Positions 1 through 8,168 are shown, counted from the first letter of the stretch. The stretch: 64,000 bases of DNA from Actinomycetospora lemnae (GCF_028737315.1 NZ_JAQZAO010000015.1:1-64000); one strand, 5' to 3'. Translations and numbers: made by a program. The notes: generated by a model from the sequence alone, not told the origin.

Positions 1-1
1 C

Positions 2-118
2 CGACCGCCCCACACCCCCGGCCTCTACGACCTGCTGCGCCAGGCCCACCGCGACGCCCAGAACCCGCAACGGGCCGCCACACGGATCGACCCCGACCCC
101 GACCCGCCACCCTTCTGA
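2..118 (+). CDS. C-terminal tail of an unidentified protein (5' truncated by window edge)
   Basis: An open frame enters from the left edge and stops with TGA at 116-118, leaving 38 codons. The tail is rich in Pro, Asp and Arg (it ends DPDPPPF). This style resembles the C-termini of the DUF222/HNH endonuclease proteins that are abundant in Pseudonocardiaceae, but no HNH motif lies inside the window, so that identity is only a guess. The cobF/SnoaL pair follows in the opposite direction, with 13 bases between the two stop codons. Confidence 0.35.
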   Translation, partial: RPPHTPGLYDLLRQAHRDAQNPQRAATRIDPDPDPPPF

Positions 119-131
119 CCAGGCCGGGTCC

Positions 132-515
132 TCAGTTCTCCAGCTGCCGCCGCACCGCGTCGGTGTCGATCACCGACCACACCTGGGCGATCCGGCCCTC
201 GCGGAAGCGGTAGAAGACGTGCTCCGCGAACCCGACCCGCCGGCCGTCGACCGCCAGCCCGCGGAACGTGCCCCGCGGCGTGCAGTCGAACCACAGCCGG
301 CAGGCCACGTGCTCGCCGTCGACGACCAGCAGGTCCACCACGTACCGCAGGTCCGGGATCGCCGCCACGTCCCCGGCCAGCAGCTCGCGGTAGTCGTCCA
401 GCGTCAGCGCAGCGCCGTTGTACTCCAGCGCGCCGTGCACGTACTCGCCGAGGCGGTCGAACCCGCGCTCGTTCAGACAGTCCAGGTAGGCGCGGTACAC
501 CGCCTCGAGCTCCAT
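132..515 (-). CDS. SnoaL-like / NTF2-fold protein
   Basis: A 127-residue protein with the size and pattern of SnoaL-like (NTF2 fold) proteins. It has an N-terminal helix with YRAYLDCLNERG, a middle segment with GTFRGLAVDGRRV, and a closing FREGRIAQVWSVID strand, which is typical of ester-cyclase or polyketide-cyclase relatives. The substrate cannot be read from sequence. Its ATG at 515-513 overlaps the stop of the upstream cobF gene in a TGATG junction, which suggests translational coupling. The pairing with cobF may only be positional. Confidence 0.75.
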   Translation of the reverse strand: MELEAVYRAYLDCLNERGFDRLGEYVHGALEYNGAALTLDDYRELLAGDVAAIPDLRYVVDLLVVDGEHVACRLWFDCTPRGTFRGLAVDGRRVGFAEHVFYRFREGRIAQVWSVIDTDAVRRQLEN

Positions 516-1288
516 CAGCGCCGGCGCACCAGGTAGGTGTCCATGAGCCAGCCCTTCCGCTCCCGGTGCTCGGCGCGGGCGGCGAGGATCCGCTCCCGGA
601 CGTCGCCGACACGGCCGGCGATCAGCACCTCGTCGGGCGTCCCGACGTACGCGCCCCAGTAGACCTCGGCGTCGTCGGGCAGGTGCGCCAGGCCGTGGTC
701 GCGGGAGCCGTCGAGCATGACGACGAGGTCCGCCTCCCCCGAGTCGACGCTGTCGTCGAGCACTCGGCGGGCGGGGGTGATCGTGGCGGCCCGGGCGGTG
801 CGGGTCAGGGTCGTCCGGTGCGCCGCGGCCAGCACCGACGGCGCGCCGAGCCCCGGGACCACCCGCCAGTCGAGCGCCACGCGGCCGCGGGCGTCGAGGC
901 GGTGGAGCATCTCGACCGTGCCGTCGTAGATCGCCGGGTCGCCCCACACGAGCAGCGCGCACGAGCCGCCGTCGGGCACCTCGTCGAGCAGCGTCTGCTC
1001 GTAGAGCGCGGCCCGCTCGTCGCGCCAGCGCTCGGTGGCGCCCTCGTAGTCGGGGGACGTCCGGTCGCGCACCGCGTCGTCGCGCTCCACGACGCGGGCC
1101 TGCGGGGCGAAGCGCTCGACGATCTGCGCGCGGATCGCGGTCAGCTCGTCCGCCGGCCCCGGCTTGTGCAGCAGCACCACCACGTCCACGCCGCCGAGCG
1201 CCTCGACCGCGTCGAGCGTCAGCTGCCCCGGGTCACCCAGACCGATCCCCACCACCTGCACCGTGCGCACGGACAGGCACGCTCTCAC
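515..1288 (-). CDS. cobF: Precorrin-6A synthase (deacetylating)
   Basis: A tetrapyrrole methylase-fold protein of 257 residues. CobF uses SAM to methylate C-1 of precorrin-5 with loss of acetate in aerobic cobalamin synthesis. Visible features are the N-terminal VVGIGLGDPGQLT loop, VVVLLHKPG, the LLVWGDPAIYDGT segment and VVPGLGAPSVLAAA, all typical of CobF. No other cob gene is in the window, so it is an isolated member of the pathway. The reading begins at a GTG (1288), but the GTG codons about 7-10 residues further in could be the true start. It is divergent from the amidohydrolase gene across about 90 bases. Confidence 0.88.
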   Translation of the reverse strand: MRACLSVRTVQVVGIGLGDPGQLTLDAVEALGGVDVVVLLHKPGPADELTAIRAQIVERFAPQARVVERDDAVRDRTSPDYEGATERWRDERAALYEQTLLDEVPDGGSCALLVWGDPAIYDGTVEMLHRLDARGRVALDWRVVPGLGAPSVLAAAHRTTLTRTARAATITPARRVLDDSVDSGEADLVVMLDGSRDHGLAHLPDDAEVYWGAYVGTPDEVLIAGRVGDVRERILAARAEHRERKGWLMDTYLVRRR

Positions 1289-1377
1289 GAGCGACGGGCG
1301 CCCGGAGCACGAGCCGCGTCACACGCCAGGAGTCCGGACGCAACCACCCGGCAACACGCACTTGCTGGACTCGCGGC

Positions 1378-2220
1378 ATGGCCCTCCCCGACCGCGTCGT
1401 CCCTGCCGTCCACGACGCCCACCGCCACCTCGGCGTCCTGCCCGCGTACCCCTTCTACGGCGGGCCGCCGGTCAACCCCGACATCACCGCCCGGGCGACG
1501 ATCGACGACCTGCGCGCCGACCTCGACGCCGAGGGCACCGAGCTCGCCGTCGCCATCCCGAACTACGGCGTCCCGGACGCGAGCGCCTCCTTCGCCCTCA
1601 ACGAGCTCTGCCTCGAGGCCGCGCAGAAGGACCCGCGCATCCGGGCCGGCATCTGGGCCTCCCCCCGCCCGCAGGACGCCGAGCAGACCGCGGCGGCGCT
1701 GCGGCTCGCGGCCGAGCCCGACGTCCGCGTCATCAAGATCAGCTTCCTGCTCGGCGGCGGCGCGTCGGACGAGGCCTGCCGGCCCCAGCTCGACGCGATC
1801 TTCGCCGCGGCCCGCGAGCACGGGCGGGTCGTGCACGTCCACACCTCGCCGGGTGCGGCGTCGGACATCGACGAGGTCGGCGAGCTCGTCGAGCGCTACG
1901 CCGACGACGTGAAGCTGCACCTCGTGCACCTCGGCGGCGGCATGAGCGGGCACATCAAGCTGATCGGCGGCCGGTTCTTCGACTGGATCGCGGCCGGCAA
2001 GCAGGTCTACACCGACACGAGCTGGGCGATCGGCTTCGCACCCCGGTGGCTCGCCGCCGAGATCGAGCGCCGCGGCCTCGGGCACGACCGCGTCCTGTTC
2101 GCCAGCGACGAGCCGTGGGGCGACCGCACCGGCGAGCTCGCCCGCATGGCCGAGGCGATGGGCGACGGCGAGCTCGGCCGGCTCACCCTCGCCGGCAACG
2201 CCGAGGCCCTCTACGCCTGA
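1378..2220 (+). CDS. Amidohydrolase-family (TIM-barrel) metal-dependent hydrolase
   Basis: A 280-residue protein of the amidohydrolase 2 class (ACMSD/LigI-like). It shows the first metal motif as HDAHRH near residue 12, a central VVHVHTSPG segment with likely metal-ligand histidines, LHLVHLGGG, and the C-terminal FASDEPWGDR with the catalytic aspartate. The substrate is unknown; relatives are decarboxylases or lactonases for small carboxylates. It starts at an ATG, and the next gene (SRPBCC protein) begins 15 bases after its stop, so the two are probably co-transcribed. Confidence 0.78.
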   Translation: MALPDRVVPAVHDAHRHLGVLPAYPFYGGPPVNPDITARATIDDLRADLDAEGTELAVAIPNYGVPDASASFALNELCLEAAQKDPRIRAGIWASPRPQDAEQTAAALRLAAEPDVRVIKISFLLGGGASDEACRPQLDAIFAAAREHGRVVHVHTSPGAASDIDEVGELVERYADDVKLHLVHLGGGMSGHIKLIGGRFFDWIAAGKQVYTDTSWAIGFAPRWLAAEIERRGLGHDRVLFASDEPWGDRTGELARMAEAMGDGELGRLTLAGNAEALYA

Positions 2221-2235
2221 GGCAGACTCCGCCCC

Positions 2236-2718
2236 GTGCCGCGCGCCTGGGGCTTCGACCGGACCTCGCGCATCCCCGCGTCGCCGGCCGCGGTGTGGGC
2301 CCGGATCGTGACACCGGACGGCATCAACGACGAGATGCGGCCGTGGCTGACGATGGCGCTCCCGCGCGACGCCGGGGACCTGACGATCGACGCCGTGCGC
2401 CCCGGCGAGCCGGTCGGGCGGGCGTGGCTGCGACTCGGCGGGCTCGTGCCGATCGACTACGACGACCTCGTCGTCACCGAGCTCGAGCCGGGTCGGCGGT
2501 TCCTCGAGCAGTCGACGATGGCGAGCATGCGCCGCTGGGAGCACGAGCGGACGGTCGTGCCGGGCGCGGACGGCGGCGCGACCGTCACCGACCGCGTCAC
2601 CTACGAGCCCCGCGCCGTCCTGCGGTGGGCCGGCCCGCTCCTGCGCCCGGTGCTCGCGGCGTTCTTCGCCCACCGCCACCGTCGGCTCGTACGGCACTTC
2701 GCCGCGCCGTCACGGTGA
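2236..2718 (+). CDS. SRPBCC (START-like) family protein
   Basis: A 160-residue protein starting at GTG. The N-terminal pattern (FDRTSRIPASPAAVWARI) is the usual first strand and helix of the SRPBCC/polyketide-cyclase hydrophobic-ligand fold. The centre has the strand pattern ELEPGRRFLEQ...WEHERTVV, and the protein ends in a long basic helix (FFAHRHRRLVRHF). Ligand and role are not evident. It probably forms a two-gene unit with the upstream amidohydrolase. Its last 9 bases overlap the end of the convergent membrane-protein gene. Confidence 0.7.
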   Translation: MPRAWGFDRTSRIPASPAAVWARIVTPDGINDEMRPWLTMALPRDAGDLTIDAVRPGEPVGRAWLRLGGLVPIDYDDLVVTELEPGRRFLEQSTMASMRRWEHERTVVPGADGGATVTDRVTYEPRAVLRWAGPLLRPVLAAFFAHRHRRLVRHFAAPSR

Positions 2719-4224
2719 CGGGGTCGACCCTGGCGCCACGTCGACGGTCACCGGCACCGTGACGATCCGCCAGTCGCGCTGCACCTGCACCCACAGCTGG
2801 TGGCGCCCGGCGCGCGGGAAGGTGTGGTCGAAGGCGACCTCCGGCCCGTAGGTGCCCGCGGGTCCCGCGACGCCCATGTCGTGGACGTGCCCGAACGCCG
2901 ACGCGGGGTCGACGGGATCCGGCGCACCGGCGACGCTCGGGCCGAGCAGCATCAGGTGCGCGGCCATCCCGAGCCATCCCTGCAGGTCGGTGACCGGCCG
3001 GCCGTTCTCGGAGAACCGCGCCACGACCCGCGTCGGGTTCCCGGCCACGGCGTCGGCCACGGCCACGTCGACCTGCATCCCGTCGACCTGACGCGCTCCC
3101 GGTCCCGCCGACGGCGCCGCCGCGGCGGGCGCGGGTCCGCCGACGTCGATCGCGGTCCGCGCGACGTGGTGCCCGCCGTCGCCCGCCCGCTCCATCTCGG
3201 CGAACACGCCGTAGCGCCCCGCCGTCCCCGGGGTCAGGCGCACGACGTAGCGGCCGGGCGCGGTCCGGACGGGGTGGACGTGGGTGAGCCCCCGGTCGGG
3301 TCCGATCACCGCGAGGTGGACGAGGGCCTCGTCGTGGACGGCGAGGTCGTCGACGACCGCGCCGCTGGCGGAGTCGGTGAGGCCGAGCTGCAGGTCGACG
3401 GGGCGGCCCGCGGTCGCCGGCGAGGTGGTGGTGGCCGTGAGCACGACGCTGCCGGCGGTCGTGGGGACGGGGGCGGGTGCGTCGGCGGGAGCGGCGGCCG
3501 CGCCGTGGGCCGCGTGGCCGGCGTGCCCGCCGGCCGGTGGTGTCGCGGGCAGCGGGGCGGAGGCGGTCGGTGCCGACGCGGCCGTGGTCGCGGCGGTCGG
3601 GGTGGTCGGGGTTGCCGGGGCCGTCGCCACCGCGGTCACCGCCACCGTCACGCCGACCAGGGCTACCGCCCCGAGACCGACCGCGAGGCGGGGTCGCTGC
3701 CGCACACCGGGGCTCAGCGCGGCGACCAGCGCGACGACCCCGACCAGCGCCCCGACCCGCACCGCCCACACCCAGCCGGGTGTGCCCGCGGGCGCGGCGA
3801 CGGTGATCGGCACCCGGGCGACCGTGGCGCCGTCGGCGACGAGGACCTCCCACGCGCCGGGACCGTCGACGGCGAGCAGGGCCTCCTGCGGCTGCCCGAC
3901 CGGGGCGACGGGCACGGCGACGCGCCCCCCGGGTGCGGCTCCCGGCCGGACGGCGGCGAGCGTGACCTCGCCGGGCGGGGCGTCACCCCGCGGGAGCACG
4001 ACGACCGGCAGGCGACCCGCGCCTCCGGGCGGCGCGGTGATCGTCAGCGCCAGGGCCCGGACACCGAGGTCGAGCTCGAGGCGGGTGATGCCGGTGGGCG
4101 TCGACTCGTGCGCCCCGGCCGCCGGCACGAGGAGCACGAGCGCCCCGGCCAGCAGCACGAGCAGCGCGACGAGCCGGTGTCCCTGGCGCGCGAGCACGCC
4201 GACACCGTAGTCCCGACACCTCAT
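2710..4224 (-). CDS. Secreted, membrane-anchored His-containing protein (CopC/YtkA-like domains)
   Basis: A 504-residue protein. Residues 1-38 form a signal peptide ending near AAGAHES, so the mature protein would start with a histidine as CopC-type proteins do. Residues 40-145 look like a beta-rich extracytoplasmic domain. Two hydrophobic spans lie near 151-171 and 180-200. An Ala/Pro/Thr linker with GGHAGHAAHG (232-241) leads to two beta-rich segments with HVHP (315-318) and GHVHDM (445-450) that recall YtkA-like domains. A copper or other metal-handling role is suggested only by these histidines. No copper pump or chaperone is adjacent. Confidence 0.6.
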   Translation of the reverse strand: MRCRDYGVGVLARQGHRLVALLVLLAGALVLLVPAAGAHESTPTGITRLELDLGVRALALTITAPPGGAGRLPVVVLPRGDAPPGEVTLAAVRPGAAPGGRVAVPVAPVGQPQEALLAVDGPGAWEVLVADGATVARVPITVAAPAGTPGWVWAVRVGALVGVVALVAALSPGVRQRPRLAVGLGAVALVGVTVAVTAVATAPATPTTPTAATTAASAPTASAPLPATPPAGGHAGHAAHGAAAAPADAPAPVPTTAGSVVLTATTTSPATAGRPVDLQLGLTDSASGAVVDDLAVHDEALVHLAVIGPDRGLTHVHPVRTAPGRYVVRLTPGTAGRYGVFAEMERAGDGGHHVARTAIDVGGPAPAAAAPSAGPGARQVDGMQVDVAVADAVAGNPTRVVARFSENGRPVTDLQGWLGMAAHLMLLGPSVAGAPDPVDPASAFGHVHDMGVAGPAGTYGPEVAFDHTFPRAGRHQLWVQVQRDWRIVTVPVTVDVAPGSTPSP

Positions 4225-4325
4225 CGGTCACTGAGATGAGCGGCCTACTTGCCTGCCCGGTAACACTCAGCCCGTCACGGCGATGTGTGAGAGCGAGCAC
4301 GCCGGTCGAGAGTTCGGGGGACATC

Positions 4326-4907
4326 GTGACGACGACCCAGGAGACGGAGGGCCCACCCCGGCCGTCCGAGGACCTGGACGAGGCGCGGGACGACGCCCCG
4401 GAGATGAGCGGCCGGAAGCGCCTCGGCGTCTCGGTGCTGATCGTGCTGGTCCTCCTCGGGATGCTCGCGAGCGTCGCGCCGAGGTCCCAGCTCCGCGAGG
4501 AACTGCGCGACGTGACGAGGCCCTTCCTGCTCGCCTCCGGCGTCGACCAGGGGTGGGGCGTGTTCTCCCCCAGCCCGCCGACCACCACCAACCAGGTCGT
4601 CGCGCGCGTCGACCGCGCGGACGGGACCGTCGGCGTCTACCCGATGGAGGGCGGCATCGGGATCGCGGAGTACTGGGACTACCGCTGGCGCAAGTACGCC
4701 GAGCAGATGTGGCGCAAGCGCGGCGCGGAACGGGAGCGCGTCGCGTTCGCCGGCTGGATCGCCGACCAGGACCGCGCCGCCGGGCACGAGCCGGTTCGCG
4801 TGACGCTGGTCCGCCAGACCCGGCAGAACCTGCCTCCCGGCCCGGGCCCCGACGCCGGTGAGTGGCGGGAGATCCCGTTCTTCACGACCCCCGCGAGCCG
4901 GCGATGA
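4326..4907 (+). CDS. DUF5819-like membrane protein
   Basis: A 193-residue protein. A GTG preceded by CGGGGGA at 4315-4321 is the preferred start; an in-frame ATG at 4236 has no comparable ribosome site. An acidic N-terminus is followed by one membrane span (SVLIVLVLLGMLASVA, about residues 36-51) and an outer segment with DQGWGVFSPSPP, which matches the pattern of DUF5819 proteins that pair with HTTM proteins. The ATGA at 4904-4907 links it to the downstream HTTM gene, so the two are very probably one translation unit. Function unknown. Confidence 0.72.
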   Translation: MTTTQETEGPPRPSEDLDEARDDAPEMSGRKRLGVSVLIVLVLLGMLASVAPRSQLREELRDVTRPFLLASGVDQGWGVFSPSPPTTTNQVVARVDRADGTVGVYPMEGGIGIAEYWDYRWRKYAEQMWRKRGAERERVAFAGWIADQDRAAGHEPVRVTLVRQTRQNLPPGPGPDAGEWREIPFFTTPASRR

Positions 4908-6013
4908 GCGGGCGGTGGGCGCGGGCACGCGCGGGGTGGAACCGGTTCTGGTTCGCGCCGCAGTCGACGGCACCGGTCGAGGTCATCCGCATCGTCTTCG
5001 GCGTCCTCGCGACCCTCTGGATGGTCTCGCTCCTCCCCGTCCTCGAGCCGTTCTTCGGCGACCGCGGCGTCATCACGGCCCGCGACCTGCCCTTCGGCAG
5101 CTGGACGATGTTCAGCCTCGTCCTGGGCACGCCGGCGATCTGGGTGCTGTGGGTGGTCGGCCTGCTCGCCGCCGTCGCACTCGCCGTCGGGTTCCGCACG
5201 CGGCTGGCGGCGCTGATCGTCTTCGTCGTGATGATGTCGGTGACGCGCTCGGCCCCGCTCGCCTTCAACGCGGGCGACGCGCTGCTGCGGATCGTCTCGT
5301 TCTACGTGCTCCTCATGCCGGCCGGCTCCGCGGTGTCGGTGGACCGGTGGCGCAGCGACCGCGCGAACCTCTGGAGCTTCCCCCGGCGCGCGCCCTGGGC
5401 CCTGCGGCTCGCCCAGATCCAGCTGAGCGTCATCTACATCTCGACCGTCTGGGAGAAGGCGGGCGGCGCGCACTGGCGCGACGGCACGGCGGTGTCGTAC
5501 GCGGTGCGGATCGGCGAGGTCAGCCGTCTGCCGGTCCCGTCGTTCGTCACCGACTCGCTGGTGCTCGCCCAGCTCGCCACCTACGGCACGCTCGCCGGGG
5601 AGCTCGCGGTCGGCGTCCTGGTGTGGAACAAGGTGGCGCGGCCCTACGTGCTCGCGATCGGCGTGCTCCTGCACCTGTCGATCGAGCTCACCCTGGCCGT
5701 CGGCTTCTTCAGCATGACCATCGTGACCCTGTACCTGGCGTTCCTCCCGCCGGAGCGCGCCGAGCAGGTCCTGCGGTGGGCCCGCGACCGGGTCGGGCGT
5801 CTCCGACGTCGACGCCGCGAGGAGCCGCCGACGCCGCTCGCCATGCAGCCCGTGGCCGACGACGGGCTGGTGGACGTGCCGGACGCGCGGGAGCCCGTGG
5901 ACGCCGCACCGGAGCCGGTCGTGGTCGTCGCCGCCGAGGAGGGCGAGGCGGGCCTCGACCGGTCGACGGAACGTGACTCGGCTCCGGGAACGAAGGCGCT
6001 GTCCGACGCCTGA
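4904..6013 (+). CDS. HTTM-domain (vitamin K gamma-carboxylase-like) membrane protein
   Basis: A 369-residue multi-pass membrane protein with the horizontally transferred transmembrane (HTTM) domain related to vitamin K-dependent gamma-glutamyl carboxylase. It opens with an amphipathic region and then IRIVFGVLATLWMVSLLP, followed by the family-typical FFGDRGVIT, a hydrophobic core, FNAGDALLRIVSFYVLLMP, and WEKAGGAHWRDGTAV. The C-terminal 70 residues are hydrophilic and acidic. Bacterial members have no settled function. The start ATG overlaps the stop of the DUF5819-like gene by 4 bases. Confidence 0.85.
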   Translation: MSGRWARARAGWNRFWFAPQSTAPVEVIRIVFGVLATLWMVSLLPVLEPFFGDRGVITARDLPFGSWTMFSLVLGTPAIWVLWVVGLLAAVALAVGFRTRLAALIVFVVMMSVTRSAPLAFNAGDALLRIVSFYVLLMPAGSAVSVDRWRSDRANLWSFPRRAPWALRLAQIQLSVIYISTVWEKAGGAHWRDGTAVSYAVRIGEVSRLPVPSFVTDSLVLAQLATYGTLAGELAVGVLVWNKVARPYVLAIGVLLHLSIELTLAVGFFSMTIVTLYLAFLPPERAEQVLRWARDRVGRLRRRRREEPPTPLAMQPVADDGLVDVPDAREPVDAAPEPVVVVAAEEGEAGLDRSTERDSAPGTKALSDA

Positions 6014-6141
6014 GCTAACGCTTTCGTCACAAAGCTTCCAGCGAGTAACAACCAACGGGTGACACCCGACACGGACAACGTCGACGGGGCGACGGGTCAG
6101 TGCAGGGATCGGGCCGGCGAGGGCCGGGGACGGAGAGAGGC

Positions 6142-7083
6142 ATGATCAGTCAGGAGAAGGGACGCCGGTTCCTGGTGCTCGGGGCCGGGGTCCTGCTCAT
6201 CGGGTCGCTCGGCGTGGGGTCGGCGTCCGCGACCGACTACTACTCGGGCAATTCCTGCGTCGAGGTCAACTACCACCCGCACCGCGACGGCCACCGCGAC
6301 GACCACGGCGACGGCCACAACGACGGCCACAACGACGGCTCGCCCGACAGCTCCACGGACACCGGCACCGACACCAACCCGCTCGACCCCATCCTCGACC
6401 CCGTGCTCGACCCCCTGACCGACGCTGCTGAGGACACGCCCCTCGATGACGTCGTCGACGCAGGCACCGACGGCGGCACCGACGGCGGCACCGACGGCGG
6501 CACCGACGGCGGCACCGACGGCGGCACCGACGGCGGCACCGACGGCGGCCTCGACGGCGGCCTCGACGGCGGCCTCGACGGCGGCCTCGACGGCGGCCTC
6601 GACGGCGGCCTCGACGGCGGCCTCGGTGGGGGCACCGGTGGGGGCACCCCCGGCGGCACCGGAGGCCTCAGCGACGGCACCGGAGGCCTCTCCGACGGCA
6701 GCGGGGGCACCAGCGGGGGCAACGGCGGGTCCGGGGGGATCCTGGTCGGCCCCGGCGGGTCCGGCGCCTCGGGGTCGGCCGGCGGCGCCGGCCTGCTCAA
6801 CCTCCGCGCCGAGCCGACCGACGGATCGACGCCGGGCCAGACCGACAGCGACCTCGACCGCAGCGAGGCCACCCTCACCACGACGGACCAGGGTGACAAC
6901 TACGACTCGGGCTACCGTCACGGTGGCGGCCACTACGGCGGCCACTACGGCGGCCACGCCCGCACCGTCTGCTACTTCAGCAGCTCGGTGAGCCACTACT
7001 GGTACAAGTACCGCCCGGTCGGCGAGGTGTACGCGACGCAGGTCAAGCGCGTCCCCTCCGGCGGCGTGGACACGGGCAACTGA
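6142..7083 (+). CDS. Secreted Asp/Gly-repeat protein with His-rich ends
   Basis: A 313-residue secreted protein. The ATG at 6142 follows CGGAGAGAGG and gives a short basic N-terminus plus a hydrophobic signal peptide ending near SASA. The mature part begins with one Cys and a His/Asp-rich stretch (HRDGHRDDHGDGHNDGHNDG). It continues into an Asp/Leu/Pro segment and then a 13-unit four-residue repeat (DGGT, then DGGL), a Gly/Ser/Thr-rich linker, and a C-terminal region with GGGHYGGHYGGH and a second Cys. The end is hydrophilic: no LPxTG motif, membrane span or positive tail is present. The class F sortase starts 2 bases after the stop. The acidic and His-rich segments might bind divalent metal; that is inference. 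Confidence 0.75.
   Translation: MISQEKGRRFLVLGAGVLLIGSLGVGSASATDYYSGNSCVEVNYHPHRDGHRDDHGDGHNDGHNDGSPDSSTDTGTDTNPLDPILDPVLDPLTDAAEDTPLDDVVDAGTDGGTDGGTDGGTDGGTDGGTDGGTDGGLDGGLDGGLDGGLDGGLDGGLDGGLGGGTGGGTPGGTGGLSDGTGGLSDGSGGTSGGNGGSGGILVGPGGSGASGSAGGAGLLNLRAEPTDGSTPGQTDSDLDRSEATLTTTDQGDNYDSGYRHGGGHYGGHYGGHARTVCYFSSSVSHYWYKYRPVGEVYATQVKRVPSGGVDTGN
6469..6624 (+). repeat. 13 tandem 12-bp units inside the secreted protein gene
   Basis: Six copies of gacggcggcacc (6469-6540) are followed by seven copies of gacggcggcctc (6541-6624). The two blocks differ by two bases that change Thr to Leu. Copies within each block are identical, which points to recent expansion or gene conversion. The unit is a multiple of three, so copy-number changes keep the frame. 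Confidence 0.95.
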
Positions 7084-7085
7084 CC

Positions 7086-7706
7086 ATGGCCATCACCGAC
7101 AAGGACACGGACAAGGGGACGAAGTCCGGGCCGTCGATGACCAACATCTCGATCGGCCTGGTCGTGATCCTGGTCCTCCTGGCCCTGATCGTCGGGGCGA
7201 ACTCGTCCGGCCCGTCGGCGTTCTCCTCCCCCGACCCGCTGGCGGCGTCGAACCCGACCAAGGTCACCGTGCCGTCGATCTCGGCGGAGTCGAGCCTCGT
7301 GCCGACGGGGCTGCAGGAGAACGGCAGCCTCGAGGTGCCACCGGTGGACCAGCCGATGCAGGCGTCGTGGTTCGACCAGAGCCCGACGCCCGGTGAGATG
7401 GGCCCGAGCATCATCCTGGGGCACGTCAACGGCGGCGGTCAGCCGGGGATCTTCAACAAGCTGGACGAGGTGGTCGCCGGCGCCCAGGTGTTCGTCGACC
7501 GTGCCGACGGTCAGCGGGCGGTGTTCGAGGTGTCGCGGGTCGAGACCATCCCGAAGGACTCGTTCCCGACCGACGCCGTCTACAACGACACCGCCAACCC
7601 CCAGCTGCGGCTCATCACGTGCGGCGGGAGCTTCGACCGGAACTCCGGCCACTACCTGGCGAACGTCATCGTGTACGCCGACTTCGTCGAGGTGCAGCGG
7701 GTCTGA
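7086..7706 (+). CDS. Class F sortase
   Basis: A 206-residue sortase with a hydrophilic N-terminus, one membrane span (ISIGLVVILVLLALIVGA, about residues 20-37) and an extracytoplasmic sortase domain. Catalytic signatures are visible: ILGHVNG (catalytic His), LRLITCGG (catalytic Cys) and the following GSFDRNSGHYLANVIVYA, which carries the expected Arg. Length and motifs fit class F sortases of actinobacteria. It follows the repeat-rich secreted protein by 2 bases and is closed by a strong hairpin terminator. No protein in this window carries an obvious LPxTG sorting signal, so its substrate is probably encoded elsewhere. Confidence 0.88.
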   Translation: MAITDKDTDKGTKSGPSMTNISIGLVVILVLLALIVGANSSGPSAFSSPDPLAASNPTKVTVPSISAESSLVPTGLQENGSLEVPPVDQPMQASWFDQSPTPGEMGPSIILGHVNGGGQPGIFNKLDEVVAGAQVFVDRADGQRAVFEVSRVETIPKDSFPTDAVYNDTANPQLRLITCGGSFDRNSGHYLANVIVYADFVEVQRV

Positions 7707-7716
7707 CGCCGTCCAC

Positions 7717-7748
7717 CGAAGGACCCCGGGCTCGCCCGGGGTCCTTCG
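7717..7748 (+). terminator. Intrinsic terminator hairpin after the sortase gene
   Basis: A perfect 14-bp inverted repeat (cgaaggaccccggg / cccggggtccttcg) with a 4-base loop, starting 10 bases after the sortase stop. It has no clear U-tract, which is usual for high-GC actinobacterial terminators. Confidence 0.85.
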
Positions 7749-7765
7749 CTGTGTCCGGGGGCACC

Positions 7766-8164
7766 ATGGCCTCCGTGCCCGGTGACACCGACCTCGACCG
7801 CCTGCTCGCGGGCATGGCGCCCCTCCTGCACCCCGAGCGCTACGTCTGGGTGACGGCGCCGGCGCTGCCCTCGGGCCTCGACCCGCTCGCGACGATCCGC
7901 GAGGACGAGGGCCTGTCGGCGGTCGTGCGGGCCGACGACGCCGCGGCGCACGGGCTGCGCGGCACGTTCCCCTGCGCCGGCATCACCCTGCGCGTGCACT
8001 CGGCGCTCGAGGCGGTCGGCTTCCTCGCCGTCATCGCCCGTGCCCTCTCCGACGCCGGGATCAGCACCAACGCCGTCGCGGGCTTCCACCACGACCACCT
8101 GTTCGTGCCCTGGGACCGCCGCGACGACGCGATGGCGGTGCTCCGGGAGCTCACCGGCGACTGA
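7766..8164 (+). CDS. ACT-domain protein (ACT_3 / DUF2241 type)
   Basis: A 132-residue protein with two ACT-like halves. It begins DLDRLLAGMAPLLHPERYVWV, the usual opening of the DUF2241/ACT_3 family, followed by EDEGLSAVVRADDAAAHG and FPCAGITLRVHSALEAVGFLAVIARALSDAGI, and ends with HHDHLFVPWDRRDDAMAVLREL. ACT domains bind amino acids or other small ligands; members of this family act alone and are uncharacterised. The ATG at 7766 lies just downstream of the terminator, so this gene needs its own promoter. Confidence 0.8.
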   Translation: MASVPGDTDLDRLLAGMAPLLHPERYVWVTAPALPSGLDPLATIREDEGLSAVVRADDAAAHGLRGTFPCAGITLRVHSALEAVGFLAVIARALSDAGISTNAVAGFHHDHLFVPWDRRDDAMAVLRELTGD

Positions 8165-8168
8165 GGAG

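Noticed and set aside
25-962. Long minus-strand frames over cobF and the SnoaL gene
   Set aside because: Arg-rich shadow frames; the real proteins end at 515 and 132 with clear family motifs.
6469-6624. Tandem 12-bp units considered as a CRISPR or minisatellite array
   Set aside because: There are no spacers, and the repeats are in frame within a secreted protein gene.
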